Source: Luteococcus sp038433135
Lineage (GTDB): Bacteria; Actinomycetota; Actinomycetes; Propionibacteriales; Propionibacteriaceae
Length of the DNA: 64,000 nt
Direction: 5' to 3'
Assembly: GCF_038433135.1 (NCBI RefSeq)
Contig: NZ_JBCDMV010000011.1
Location: forward strand, 1-64,000
The notes under the pieces are model-generated. The model did not search any database and had not been told where the DNA came from. It saw only the letters and a list, made by a program, of their open reading frames with translations. This document shows positions 9,002 to 17,792 of the stretch, in pieces. The first letter of the stretch is position 1; each line of letters starts with the position of its first letter. Position numbers and translations under genes: made by a program.

Positions 9002-11116
9002 TTACTTCGCCGGGGCCGTGAGGTCGCGCTCCCAGAAGCGGAGCGTTCCGAAGGCCTTCACCGCCGCCTTCGCGTCGGCCAGGTCCACCCAACCCTTGTC
9101 CGGCACCGCGCCAGCGGCCACCGCGAGCGGCTTGGCCTCCGGGGTCCACCCGACGAACTTGCAGTTCACGTGCGCCTCGGTGACGAAGTCGCGGGCCTCG
9201 GGAATGTCGGCCAACTCCTTGGCAGCGGCCTCGGTGACCAGCAGAGCGACGGCGTCATAGAGCGCCGCCTTGGTGCCCTTGATGAACTGCAGACCGGGCT
9301 GCTTGGACCCGTCCGACAGGGTGACGCCACCCACCGTGGGGGTGATCATCTCCACCATGCCGCCGGCACCGGTCACAGCGTCAACCAGGGCCTTCAGCGC
9401 CTTGGCGTCGGTCTTGTCACCCACGACCAGGCCGAGCTTTCGGCCCTTGAAGTCCTTCGGTCCGTTCTTCAGGATGCTCAGCGCATCCGACGGGGCCAGG
9501 TCCTTGCGCGGCGTCACCGCCGGCTTGGAGGCCTCGGGCAGCTCCATGCCGAGCCCGGTGGCCACGCGAGCCGCCAGGTCCTCGTCGACATTGCGCAGGT
9601 TGCCCAGCATCCGCTCCCGGATCTGCGGGACCTCGCACTTGCTCAGCTCGAAGGTGAAGGCCGCGACGATGTGCTGCTGCTCCACCTCGGTCTGCGAGAT
9701 CCAGAACTGGTGGGCCTGCGAGTAGTGGTCGGCGAAACTCTCCGGGCGCGCCTGGTGCTTCGCGCCGGTCACCTCGGCGGCCTGGAAGCGCAGCCCGAGC
9801 TCCTCGCTCTCCCGCGGACCGCGCTCGTCGCCCGTCCACGAATTCGGCTCGTAGTTGGCGCGGCCGGTGTGCACCTGGGTCTGCATGTGACCATCACGAT
9901 GAAAATTCATCACCGGGCAGCGCGGGGCGTTGACCGGCAGCTGGGTGAAATTGGTAGAACCCAGCCGCTTGAGCTGCGTGTCCAGGTAGCTGAAGTTGCG
10001 GCCCTGCAGCAGCGGGTCGTCGCTGAAGTCGATGCCCCGCACGATGTTCTGCGTCATGAAGGCCACCTGTTCGGTCTCGTCGAAGTGGTTCGCGACGGTC
10101 CGGTTCAGGGTCATCTTGCCGATGGGGCGGACGGGCACCAGTTCCTCGGGGATCAGCTTGGTGGAGTCCAGCACGTCGAAGTCGAAGGAGTCGGCGAAGT
10201 CGTCGTCGAAGACCTGCACGCCCAGCTCCCACTCCGGGAAGTCCCCGGCCTGGATCGCATCCCACAGGTCACGCCGGTGGAAGTCCGGATCCGCCCCGTT
10301 GATGGTGAGCGCCTCCGGCCAGGTCACCGACTGCAGGCCCTGCAGCGGCTTCCAGTGGAACTTCACGAAACGCGCCTCGCCCTGGGCGTTGACGAACTTG
10401 TAGGAGTGCACGCCGAAGCCCTCCATGAAGCGGTAGGAGCGCGGGATGGCGCGGTCGCTCATGGCCCACATCACCTGGTGGGTGCTCTCCGGCAGCAGGG
10501 AGACGAAGTCCCAGAAGTGGTCGTGCGCGCTCTGCGCCTGCGGGAAGCCACGGTCGGGCTGCTCCTTGACCGCGTGGATCAGGTCCGGGAACTTGATGGC
10601 GTCCTGGACGAAGAAGACGGGCATGTTGTTGCCCACCAGGTCCCAGTTGCCTTCCTTGGTGTAGAACTTCGTGGCGAAACCGCGCACGTCGCGAGCCAGG
10701 TCGAAGGAGCCCTTGTTGCCGGCGACGGTGGAGAAGCGGACGAAGACCTCGGTCTTCTCTCCCTTGCGGGCGAAGATGTCCGCCATGGTGATGTCATCAA
10801 GGCTCTCGTAGGTCTCGAAGACACCGTGGGCGCCGGTGCCGCGAGCATGCACCACGCGCTCCGGGATGCGCTCGTGGTCGAAGTGGAAGAGCTTGTCCCG
10901 GAAGACGTGGTCCTGCAGCAGGGCAGGGCCCCGCGCGCCGGCGGTGGCGAGGTTCTGGTTGGTGGCCACCGGTCCACCCTGCTGGGTGGTCAGCACGTCG
11001 TCGCGGCCCTGGGCCTGCTGGTGACGCTCACCGCCCGGCGCGATGGGATCGTTGGGCCGCACCTCATTGGTCGGCGCGGGCTGGGCGGGGTACTTGGGCT
11101 CCCTGGTCTGTGCCAC
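9002..11116 (-). CDS. katE: Large-subunit monofunctional catalase (HPII type)
   Basis: 704-aa clade 2 catalase that dismutates hydrogen peroxide in the cytoplasm. Distal haem histidine lies in RVVHARGTGAHGVFE, the catalytic asparagine region in NMPVFFVQDAIKFPD, and the proximal haem tyrosine in FSYLDTQLKRLGSTN. The extra C-terminal flavodoxin-like domain (about residues 560-704) marks the large-subunit class. The start is set at GTG 11116 because AGGAG lies six bases upstream; a longer open frame to 11197 has no signal. Monocistronic, convergent with ygiD and divergent from the helicase gene. Confidence 0.95.
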   Translation of the reverse strand: MAQTREPKYPAQPAPTNEVRPNDPIAPGGERHQQAQGRDDVLTTQQGGPVATNQNLATAGARGPALLQDHVFRDKLFHFDHERIPERVVHARGTGAHGVFETYESLDDITMADIFARKGEKTEVFVRFSTVAGNKGSFDLARDVRGFATKFYTKEGNWDLVGNNMPVFFVQDAIKFPDLIHAVKEQPDRGFPQAQSAHDHFWDFVSLLPESTHQVMWAMSDRAIPRSYRFMEGFGVHSYKFVNAQGEARFVKFHWKPLQGLQSVTWPEALTINGADPDFHRRDLWDAIQAGDFPEWELGVQVFDDDFADSFDFDVLDSTKLIPEELVPVRPIGKMTLNRTVANHFDETEQVAFMTQNIVRGIDFSDDPLLQGRNFSYLDTQLKRLGSTNFTQLPVNAPRCPVMNFHRDGHMQTQVHTGRANYEPNSWTGDERGPRESEELGLRFQAAEVTGAKHQARPESFADHYSQAHQFWISQTEVEQQHIVAAFTFELSKCEVPQIRERMLGNLRNVDEDLAARVATGLGMELPEASKPAVTPRKDLAPSDALSILKNGPKDFKGRKLGLVVGDKTDAKALKALVDAVTGAGGMVEMITPTVGGVTLSDGSKQPGLQFIKGTKAALYDAVALLVTEAAAKELADIPEARDFVTEAHVNCKFVGWTPEAKPLAVAAGAVPDKGWVDLADAKAAVKAFGTLRFWERDLTAPAK

Positions 11117-11462
11117 TGTCTTCTCCTCGTCTGGCCGACGCCGGGGCGCCGGGGGGTGGGAGACCACTGTGGCAAGGATCACAGTGGCCAACCACACCCC
11201 GACGGGGGCATTTCCTCGGCGTTCGTCGAGGGCTGAAGAACTCCACCCTTGCGGTTCTGCCCGCGATCGGTTGGGCGGACCGGCCGGTTGCCGGCATGAG
11301 CTAGGATTGACCAGTTGGTCCGCCCAGTCTTGCCGCGGGCCCTCGGTGATCGGAGTGCTTCATCCCCTTGCGGGTTTGGCTCCGCTGGCCGCGCCGCACC
11401 ATCGTTCGTGATGGGTCAAGCTGAGCGCGACGCGCAAGACACCGATTGATTGGTATCTCCAC
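11117..11462. other. Divergent intergenic region katE / helicase
   Basis: About 350 bases that must hold the promoters of katE and the DEAD-box helicase gene. I see no gene, repeat or clear operator. The leader of the helicase (about 150 bases) is long enough for a structured 5' UTR, but no convincing fold was identified. Confidence 0.5.
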
Positions 11463-13034
11463 TTGTCTGAACGCAATACCACTGTGTCCATCAACACCGT
11501 GCCCACCGCTGGCTTCACCGAGCTCGGCGTGCCGCAGAACCTGACCGACGCCCTGGCGGCGCGGGGAATCACCAGCCCCACCCCGATCCAGCTGGCCACC
11601 CTGCCCGACTCGCTGGCCGGGCGCGACGTGCTGGGCCGGGGCCGTACCGGTTCCGGCAAGACCTTCGCCTTCCTGCTGCCCACCGTCGCCCGGTTGACCT
11701 CCTCGCCGAAGCGCCGGGTGGCCAAGAAGCCGCGCGCGCTGATCCTGGCGCCCACCCGCGAGCTGGCCAGCCAGATCGAGGAGTCCCTGCTCCCGCTGGA
11801 GAAGAGCTCCGATCTGGTCAGCCTGACCATCTTCGGCGGCGTCGGCCAGAACCCGCAGGTCCGCACCCTCGCGAAGGGTGTCGACGTGTTGATCGCCTGC
11901 CCCGGGCGCCTGTTGGACCTGATGGGCCAGGGCCTGGTGGAGCTGTCGGCCGTCGAGATCTGCATCCTGGACGAGGCCGACCACATGGCCGACATGGGCT
12001 TCCTGCCGATGGTCAAGCGGATCCTGGACAAGGTGCCTGCCGACGCGCAGAAGATGCTGTTCAGCGCCACCCTGGACAATGGGATCGACGTGCTGGTCAA
12101 GCGCTACCTGCACCAGCCCGTCACCCACGAGGCCGATTCCGCCGTCTCCCCGGTGTCCGCAATGGACCACCATGTGCTGGAGGTGGGCAAGGACGACAAG
12201 ACCGGCATCCTGGCCGATCTGGCCGCCGCGCCCGGAAAGACCATCCTGTTCACCCGCACCAAGCACGGCGCGAAGAAGCTGGCCAAGCAGCTGTTGGCGC
12301 GCGGTATTCCCGCCGTCGACCTGCACGGCAACCTCGCGCAGAATGCCCGCACCCGCAACATGGATGCCTTCCACTCCGGCCGGGTCTCCACGCTGGTGGC
12401 CACCGACATCGCGGCCCGCGGCATCCACGTCGACGACGTGGAACTGGTGGTGCACGCCGATCCGCCCACCGAGCACAAGGCCTACCTGCACCGCTCCGGG
12501 CGCACCGCCCGCGCCGGCAAGGCGGGCACCGTGGTCACCATGGTCACTCCCGATCAGCGGCATGAGGTGCGCGGCCTGATGCGCGCCGCCAAGATCACGC
12601 CGACCATCTCGCACGCCGACCGCGCGACGCTGGAGGGCCTTGCCCCCGGCGAGCGCACCTTCCTGAGCGCCGAGGATGCCGAGAAGGCCGCCTACCCGAA
12701 CAAGGTGGAGCAGCCCCAGGGCACTGCCAATGGCGGTGGCCGGGGTCGCGGTGGCAACGGTGGTGGCCGGGGCCGCAGCGGTCAGGGTTCGCGTGGCGAG
12801 GCCGGTCCGGCTCGCTCCGGTGGCCGTGGCCGCTCCGATTCGGCCCGCCCGCAGGCCTCACGCACCGATGCCGGCCGCTCCCAAGGCAGTCGTTCCGATG
12901 GCACTCGCTCGGAAGGTTCGGCGCGTCCCGCCCGCTCGGGTGGCCGCCCGGGCGCCGGTGCCCAGAGCGCCGGCAGCAACCAGGGCGCGGCCGGTCTCTC
13001 GGCCGTGCAGGGTCGCCGTCGCGGCCGCCGCTGA
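11463..13034 (+). CDS. DEAD-box ATP-dependent RNA helicase
   Basis: 523-aa SF2 RNA helicase remodelling RNA or ribosomes. Motifs in order: Q motif GITSPTPIQ, motif I GRTGSGKT, Ia PTRELASQ, motif II DEAD within ILDEADHMADMGF, III SAT, V ATDIAARGIHV and VI HRSGRTARAG. From about residue 415 the protein becomes a disordered Arg/Gly/Ser-rich tail ending in GRRRGRR, typical of actinobacterial RhlE/CsdA-like enzymes that bind RNA nonspecifically. The first start is TTG with a poor ribosome binding site; an in-frame GTG (residue 9) is an alternative. A strong terminator follows. Confidence 0.93.
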   Translation: MSERNTTVSINTVPTAGFTELGVPQNLTDALAARGITSPTPIQLATLPDSLAGRDVLGRGRTGSGKTFAFLLPTVARLTSSPKRRVAKKPRALILAPTRELASQIEESLLPLEKSSDLVSLTIFGGVGQNPQVRTLAKGVDVLIACPGRLLDLMGQGLVELSAVEICILDEADHMADMGFLPMVKRILDKVPADAQKMLFSATLDNGIDVLVKRYLHQPVTHEADSAVSPVSAMDHHVLEVGKDDKTGILADLAAAPGKTILFTRTKHGAKKLAKQLLARGIPAVDLHGNLAQNARTRNMDAFHSGRVSTLVATDIAARGIHVDDVELVVHADPPTEHKAYLHRSGRTARAGKAGTVVTMVTPDQRHEVRGLMRAAKITPTISHADRATLEGLAPGERTFLSAEDAEKAAYPNKVEQPQGTANGGGRGRGGNGGGRGRSGQGSRGEAGPARSGGRGRSDSARPQASRTDAGRSQGSRSDGTRSEGSARPARSGGRPGAGAQSAGSNQGAAGLSAVQGRRRGRR

Positions 13035-13050
13035 GTCTCTCAACACAGAC

Positions 13051-13088
13051 ACCGGCCCGGCACCCCATTCTCGGGGTGCCGGGCCGGT
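13051..13088. terminator. Bidirectional terminator, helicase / glpC
   Basis: 16-bp perfect stem (13051-13066 with 13073-13088) and a six-base loop ATTCTC, between convergent genes. Very GC-rich and lacking a T-run, but position and strength make it a shared terminator. Confidence 0.8.
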
Positions 13089-13112
13089 GGCTGCTCTGGC
13101 CGGGTTGCCCCG

Positions 13113-14423
13113 TCAGCGGTCGTTGACCTTGGCCTCGAAGAGGTCGTCGGACAGGCCGTAGGCGTAGTGCAGGATCTCGACCGGGTGAACGGTGTTCACA
13201 CCGGACCCCTTGCGGATCTGCCAGCGGCAGGTCTCGGTGTCGCAGGCGCCGACGCCGTGGTCATGCTTCTTCATGTGCTCGAAGACCGGCTTGCCGACGG
13301 CCTGCGCCACCTCGTACTTCTCCTTCTTCAGGCCGTAGGTACCGGCGATGCCGCAGCACGGCTGCCCGGACTCCTGCACGGTGACGCCGGGGATCAACTC
13401 CAGCAGGTGCATCGCGGGCATGCCCATCCCCTGGCTCTTCACCTGACAGGGCTGGTGGTAGGGGATCTCGATGTTCATCTCCCGCATGTCCAGCGGCAGT
13501 TCACCGGCGTCGGCCAGCTCCAGCAGGAATTCGCTGATGTCCCGGGCGCGGGTGCCGACATCCTTCAGCTCCTCCGCGTCGACGCCCATGATCTCGTGCG
13601 CCTCGTGCTTCAGCATGCCGACGCAGGAACCCGACGAGCTGATGATCGTGAGGTCCTTGCCGGCGCTGGTCAGCTGCTTGCACAGCTTGAGCACGTGCTT
13701 GGTGGCCTGCTCGAACAGGCCATTGGACTGTTCGGCCAGGCCGCAGCAACCCTGCTTGGGCACCAGCACCTCGTAGCCCAGGAATTCCAGCAGCTCGATC
13801 GACTTCTTGCTGGTCTGGACCTCGAAGTAGCCGCCGGCGCAACCGGTGAAGAAGACCACCGGGCCACGGGGGGCGGGGGTGGTGCGCGCCGGGCGCTTCT
13901 TCAGCCACATCCGCAGGGTCTCGAAGTGCGCCTCGGGCATCGGGGCGTCGCGGTGCACCCCGATCACCTTCTCGATCACGGTGCGCACCGGCTTCATCCC
14001 CAGCGCGGCATTCGCGACCGGGGCCAGCGGGCTCATCACCATGCCCTCGAGCATGGTCTGGGTCATCAGCCGGTCGCGGACCGGCATGTGGTCGGACTTC
14101 ATCACGGCGCGGGCCTGCGAGTTCAGCTCCGCGATCTGCACGCCCTGCGGGCAGCTCAGCGTGCAGATGCCGCAGCTGGAGCAGTAGTCCAGCGAATGAT
14201 CCACCGATTCGCCATTGCGGAAGCGCTCGGCCTGCGGACCGACGAACTTGGGCCCGCTGAACAGCGGGGTCACCCGGGCCACCGGGCAGGCGGTCTCACA
14301 GATGGTGCACTTCACACAGTGGTCCAGCGTGGCGCGGGTCAGTTCGTCCATCGCATGGTCGAGCGCCGCCTTCGCGGCCTCCCGCTGCTGGATCGGGGCA
14401 ACCTGTTCGGTCTGGTCGGTCAT
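13113..14423 (-). CDS. glpC: Anaerobic glycerol-3-phosphate dehydrogenase subunit C
   Basis: 436-aa membrane-anchoring electron-transfer subunit of GlpABC, passing electrons from glycerol-3-phosphate oxidation to the quinone pool. Two [4Fe-4S] ferredoxin motifs (CVKCTICETACPVARV and CSSCGICTLSCPQGV) lie near residues 35-100, followed by two CCG-type cysteine-rich domains (KQGCCGLAEQ and QPCCGIAGTYGLKKEKYE). ATG at 14423 shares its A with the glpB stop (TGATG) and has GGAG upstream; a longer frame to 14510 is rejected. Last gene of glpABC. Confidence 0.95.
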   Translation of the reverse strand: MTDQTEQVAPIQQREAAKAALDHAMDELTRATLDHCVKCTICETACPVARVTPLFSGPKFVGPQAERFRNGESVDHSLDYCSSCGICTLSCPQGVQIAELNSQARAVMKSDHMPVRDRLMTQTMLEGMVMSPLAPVANAALGMKPVRTVIEKVIGVHRDAPMPEAHFETLRMWLKKRPARTTPAPRGPVVFFTGCAGGYFEVQTSKKSIELLEFLGYEVLVPKQGCCGLAEQSNGLFEQATKHVLKLCKQLTSAGKDLTIISSSGSCVGMLKHEAHEIMGVDAEELKDVGTRARDISEFLLELADAGELPLDMREMNIEIPYHQPCQVKSQGMGMPAMHLLELIPGVTVQESGQPCCGIAGTYGLKKEKYEVAQAVGKPVFEHMKKHDHGVGACDTETCRWQIRKGSGVNTVHPVEILHYAYGLSDDLFEAKVNDR

Positions 14424-15688
14424 CAGTTCGTCTCCTTCGCGGACAGGATCGCGTTGCAGGCTCGCACCGCGCTGCCAAGGGCGATGCCTTCGCCCGACTT
14501 CTCGGTCCACCGCTGGGCACCCGCCAGGATGCCGCCGCAGGCGTACAGGTTGGGGTACACGACGGCGTCATCGGGCCCGACGACGCGCATCTGGCGGTCG
14601 ACGGCCAACCCGGCCTTGAACAATGGCTGGTCGCCGCCCCAGTAGTCGCCGTGCACCATGTCGTCGATCTTCCCGCCGCGCACCGGCAGCCCGAAGATCG
14701 TCTCGTGCAGTTCGTTGTGACTGTCCAGGGTCAGCGCGCCGGACTCGAAACCACCGGCGGCCAGCACGAAGTGTTGCGCGGTGTACTCCTGCTCGTGCCC
14801 GGTGCCGTGGATGGTGACCCCCTTGATCACGCCGTCCTCGACGCGGGCGCGGATCACCTTGGTGCCATTGACCACCCGCACCCGGGAATCCTTGACTGCC
14901 TGCAGCAGGGCCTCGTTCTGGCGCCAGCCCGGAACCGACGGCGGGGGCAGCGGGATCTCGAAGACCGGGGCCCCCAGCTCGTCCTGGATCTCGCGCCAGG
15001 CGGTGACATCGGTGGCGCCCAGCACGGCGGGCAGACCGACGGTCTCCCCCTCGCGAACCAGCGGCCTGAGGGCGGCGACGAAACGCTGCCGGGTCGCCGG
15101 ATCGTCCAGCGCCCGGGCGATGTTCAACCCATTGGAGTCCGCCTCGCCGGCCCGGGCCGGGAAGCTGAGGTACTCGGCCCGGGTCTCAACCCGGCCACCG
15201 CCGGGCAGGTCGGTGCGGGCCAGATTCTCGGCCACCAGCTGCGAGTAGAAGTCCTTCAGCTCGCGGATGCCGACGATGACGAACTTCTTGCCGGCAACGC
15301 ATGCGCCGTTGGCCATCGACGGCGGCACCAGCGCGGTGGGGCGCATCGCGCCAACCGCCGTCGGGTACAGCTCATTGCGGTGCAGATCACCGTTGAGCTG
15401 CTCGGTGCCCAGCACCTCGCCCAGCCAGCGGATGCCCTGTTCGATGTCCTGGCGCTCCAGCGTCGCGTAGGGGTGTTCGGGGTGCTCGGCGACGAAGGCC
15501 TCCAGCGCCTCGATGGGCCGCTCGACCCGGTGTGGCGCATAGCCCAGGATGTCGATGGTGCCCTGGCCCAGCTGCAGGCCGCCGATCCCCTTGTTCAGCA
15601 GGGTGACGGTCTTGCCCGCCTGGCGCAGCCGCAGCGCGGCGGTCAGCCCGGCCAGACCGGCTCCAATCACGATGACGTCGCTCATCAC
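14423..15688 (-). CDS. glpB: Anaerobic glycerol-3-phosphate dehydrogenase subunit B
   Basis: 421-aa flavoprotein subunit of GlpABC. The N-terminal Rossmann dinucleotide-binding motif VIVIGAGLAGLTAALRLRQAG is followed by the GlpB-type segment GIGGLQLGQGTIDILGY. A C-terminal FAD-contact region reads YPNLYACGGILAGAQRW. It overlaps glpA (ATGA) upstream and glpC (TGATG) downstream, so the three subunits are translationally coupled. Length matches the family. Confidence 0.94.
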   Translation of the reverse strand: MMSDVIVIGAGLAGLTAALRLRQAGKTVTLLNKGIGGLQLGQGTIDILGYAPHRVERPIEALEAFVAEHPEHPYATLERQDIEQGIRWLGEVLGTEQLNGDLHRNELYPTAVGAMRPTALVPPSMANGACVAGKKFVIVGIRELKDFYSQLVAENLARTDLPGGGRVETRAEYLSFPARAGEADSNGLNIARALDDPATRQRFVAALRPLVREGETVGLPAVLGATDVTAWREIQDELGAPVFEIPLPPPSVPGWRQNEALLQAVKDSRVRVVNGTKVIRARVEDGVIKGVTIHGTGHEQEYTAQHFVLAAGGFESGALTLDSHNELHETIFGLPVRGGKIDDMVHGDYWGGDQPLFKAGLAVDRQMRVVGPDDAVVYPNLYACGGILAGAQRWTEKSGEGIALGSAVRACNAILSAKETN

Positions 15689-17403
15689 ATGCCTCGCTTC
15701 GGCTCGACGGGGGTGGTGGCTGCGGCGCCGTCATGCGCCGAGCCCTCGATTGTGCCGGCATCATCGGTCTGTTCTTCGGCCCCGCGCTGGGTGCTCGGGA
15801 CGGCGAACTGGTCGGGCCCCTCACCCGGGATCAACGGTCCGGAACCGGCGGGTGGCAGGTGCTCGATGTCCAGCGTGCCCTTGAAGATCCAGTTGTCCAG
15901 GGCGGTCTGGCGCACCTGGTCGCCGTAGAGGATCGGCCACAGCCCCACCCAGCGGTTCTTGAGGAACAGGCGTAGCTGCTCGGTGGCGCGGTCGACGTCG
16001 GCATGCCCGGTCTCCAGCGCGATGCCGGCGGCTCGAGTGGAACAGAAACCGCCCTGGCAAGGGCCCATGCCCAGCCGGAGCTGGCGACGCAGGTCGTCGA
16101 AGGTGGCGGCGGGCTGCTCGTCCATCAGCTCGGTCAGCTGGCGACGGCTCATCAGCTCACACTCGCAGATGATCTGGTCCTCCAGCCGGTCCTGCTCGCG
16201 TTCGTGCAGCCGGTGCGTGACCTGGTAGTTCTTGCCGGACTCGCTACCGGGCACCGCCTCGGTCTCGGTGGTGCAGGGCCGGTCGTCGCCGAGCTGTTCA
16301 CACATCACGTCCACGATGTTCTTGGCCATCAGCCGGTAGGTGGTCAGCTTGCCGCCGCTGATGGTCAGCAGGCCCTTCACTCCATCGCGGGCCTCGTGGT
16401 CGATGATGCTCATGCCGCGGCTCATGTGCCGGGTGTCGGTCAGCGCAACCCGGGAGTCCTTCACCAGCGGACGGGCGCCGGACCAGGCGTGCACGGCGCG
16501 CGCATTTCGGAAGCCGGGCACCAGCGCCTCGCCGGCGTCCAGCATCTGCTGCACCTCCAGCCGTGGGATGGCCAGCTTGTCCGGGTCGTCCACCTTCACG
16601 TCGGTGGTGCCGATGATGCACACGGTGTGCACCGGCACGAGGATGTCGCCGTCGGCGGGGTGGATGCAGCGGTTGACCACCTGGTTCACCAGCCGGTGGT
16701 TCATCGCGATCATGATGCCGCGGCCGGGGACGACGTCCACGCCGGGGCATTCGGCCATGCCGGCGATCTGCCCGGCCCACGGGCCGCCGGCATTGATCAC
16801 GAAGCGGGTGTCGATGGTGACCTGCTCATTGGTCTTCATGTCGGTGCAGATCACGCCGGTCACCTGGTCGCCGTCGCGGGTGATCCTGGTGACGGAGTGA
16901 TAGGGAAGCACTTTCGCACCGTGGTCCATGGCGCTCCTGGCGGCCCCCCAGACCATCTGCCAGCCGTCGACGGTGCCGTCCTGCACGGCGAAGGCGCGCT
17001 TGATGCCGGGATTGAGCCGCGGTTCCCGCCGCAGTGCCTCGGCGACGCTGATCTCCTCGCACGGCACCTGGGTGGCATCGGCCGCGGCCTGGAACTTGTC
17101 GGCGTGCTCCTCGGTGTCCTGTGGGGTGACGACGAACAGGCCGCCGGTGGCCTCCACCGCGTCGGCGTGGATCCGGGTGATGATCGCATTCTCCTGCGCA
17201 CACTCGGTGGCCGAGTGCGGATCGCTCACCACATAGCGGCCGCCGGAGTGCAGCAGGCCGTGGTAGCGACCGGTGGTGCCCTGCCCCAGGTCAGCCCGGT
17301 CCACCAGGATCGCGGTGTAACCGCGCATGGCCACGTCGCGCACGACCCCCGCGCCGGTGGCACCGCCACCGACCACGACCACATCGGCCTGCATTGTCCT
17401 CAT
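15685..17403 (-). CDS. glpA: Anaerobic glycerol-3-phosphate dehydrogenase subunit A
   Basis: 572-aa catalytic flavoprotein oxidising sn-glycerol-3-phosphate to dihydroxyacetone phosphate. The FAD-binding motif VVVVGGGATGAGVVRDVAMRG is at residues 8-28, the DAO-fold substrate region covers the middle, and a BFD-like [2Fe-2S] domain with cysteines in IICECELMSRRQL and MGPCQGGFCSTRAAG lies near residues 425-480. GGGAG at seven bases supports ATG 17403. An approximately 50-residue low-complexity acidic tail extends the usual length. First gene of glpABC. Confidence 0.95.
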   Translation of the reverse strand: MRTMQADVVVVGGGATGAGVVRDVAMRGYTAILVDRADLGQGTTGRYHGLLHSGGRYVVSDPHSATECAQENAIITRIHADAVEATGGLFVVTPQDTEEHADKFQAAADATQVPCEEISVAEALRREPRLNPGIKRAFAVQDGTVDGWQMVWGAARSAMDHGAKVLPYHSVTRITRDGDQVTGVICTDMKTNEQVTIDTRFVINAGGPWAGQIAGMAECPGVDVVPGRGIMIAMNHRLVNQVVNRCIHPADGDILVPVHTVCIIGTTDVKVDDPDKLAIPRLEVQQMLDAGEALVPGFRNARAVHAWSGARPLVKDSRVALTDTRHMSRGMSIIDHEARDGVKGLLTISGGKLTTYRLMAKNIVDVMCEQLGDDRPCTTETEAVPGSESGKNYQVTHRLHEREQDRLEDQIICECELMSRRQLTELMDEQPAATFDDLRRQLRLGMGPCQGGFCSTRAAGIALETGHADVDRATEQLRLFLKNRWVGLWPILYGDQVRQTALDNWIFKGTLDIEHLPPAGSGPLIPGEGPDQFAVPSTQRGAEEQTDDAGTIEGSAHDGAAATTPVEPKRGM

Positions 17404-17792
17404 GGAGTTGCTCCCGTCGTACGCCGGTGGACGCCGCTCCTGTGCGGAATCCCTCCGTCGCGATCAGCCTACGGATCGCCTCCGACAGTTTTCGACTCCT
17501 GGACGTAGATCCCCCCGACGTGCAACCAGACGACGACGCCACTGCACAATCGTTCACGCGACTCGGACATTTGTGCAAGAGCTCTCCTCAAGTGCCGCAG
17601 CCCCGCAGACCGACCCGCTTTCCGAAAACCGCCCTCCAGATTCGCTCACAGCGAGCCGCCCCACGCTCCGCACCCCGGACGTGGGCGAATCCGTGGGGCG
17701 ATTCTCGGAATTGGACGCCTGATCCACCTGCTCGAAGCGCTCCGGTGGACCCCGGGGGTTCCCTTTCCAGCGATCCCGGCTTGAATGGAGTC
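17404..17792. other. Divergent intergenic region glpA / PPi-PEPCK
   Basis: About 390 bases. Next to glpA it contains inverted half-sites TGCACAA (17543-17549) and TTGTGCA (17571-17577), which could be a DeoR/GlpR-type operator. Further right it contains a copy of the 91-bp palindromic repeat (17620-17710). No gene seen. Confidence 0.55.
17620..17710 (+). repeat. Palindromic repeat family A, copy 1
   Basis: Imperfect inverted repeat of 91 bp. The left arm begins TTCCGAAAACCGCCCTCCAG and the right arm ends GGCGATTCTCGGAA followed by TTGG. The arms pair with about 20 of 25 positions matched. Same family as 32394, 39039, 56337 and 62228. Lies between divergent genes. Confidence 0.85.

Noticed and set aside
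17620..17710. Repeat family A as rho-independent terminators
   Set aside because: Four of five copies lie between divergent genes, where no transcript needs ending, and none has a U-tract.
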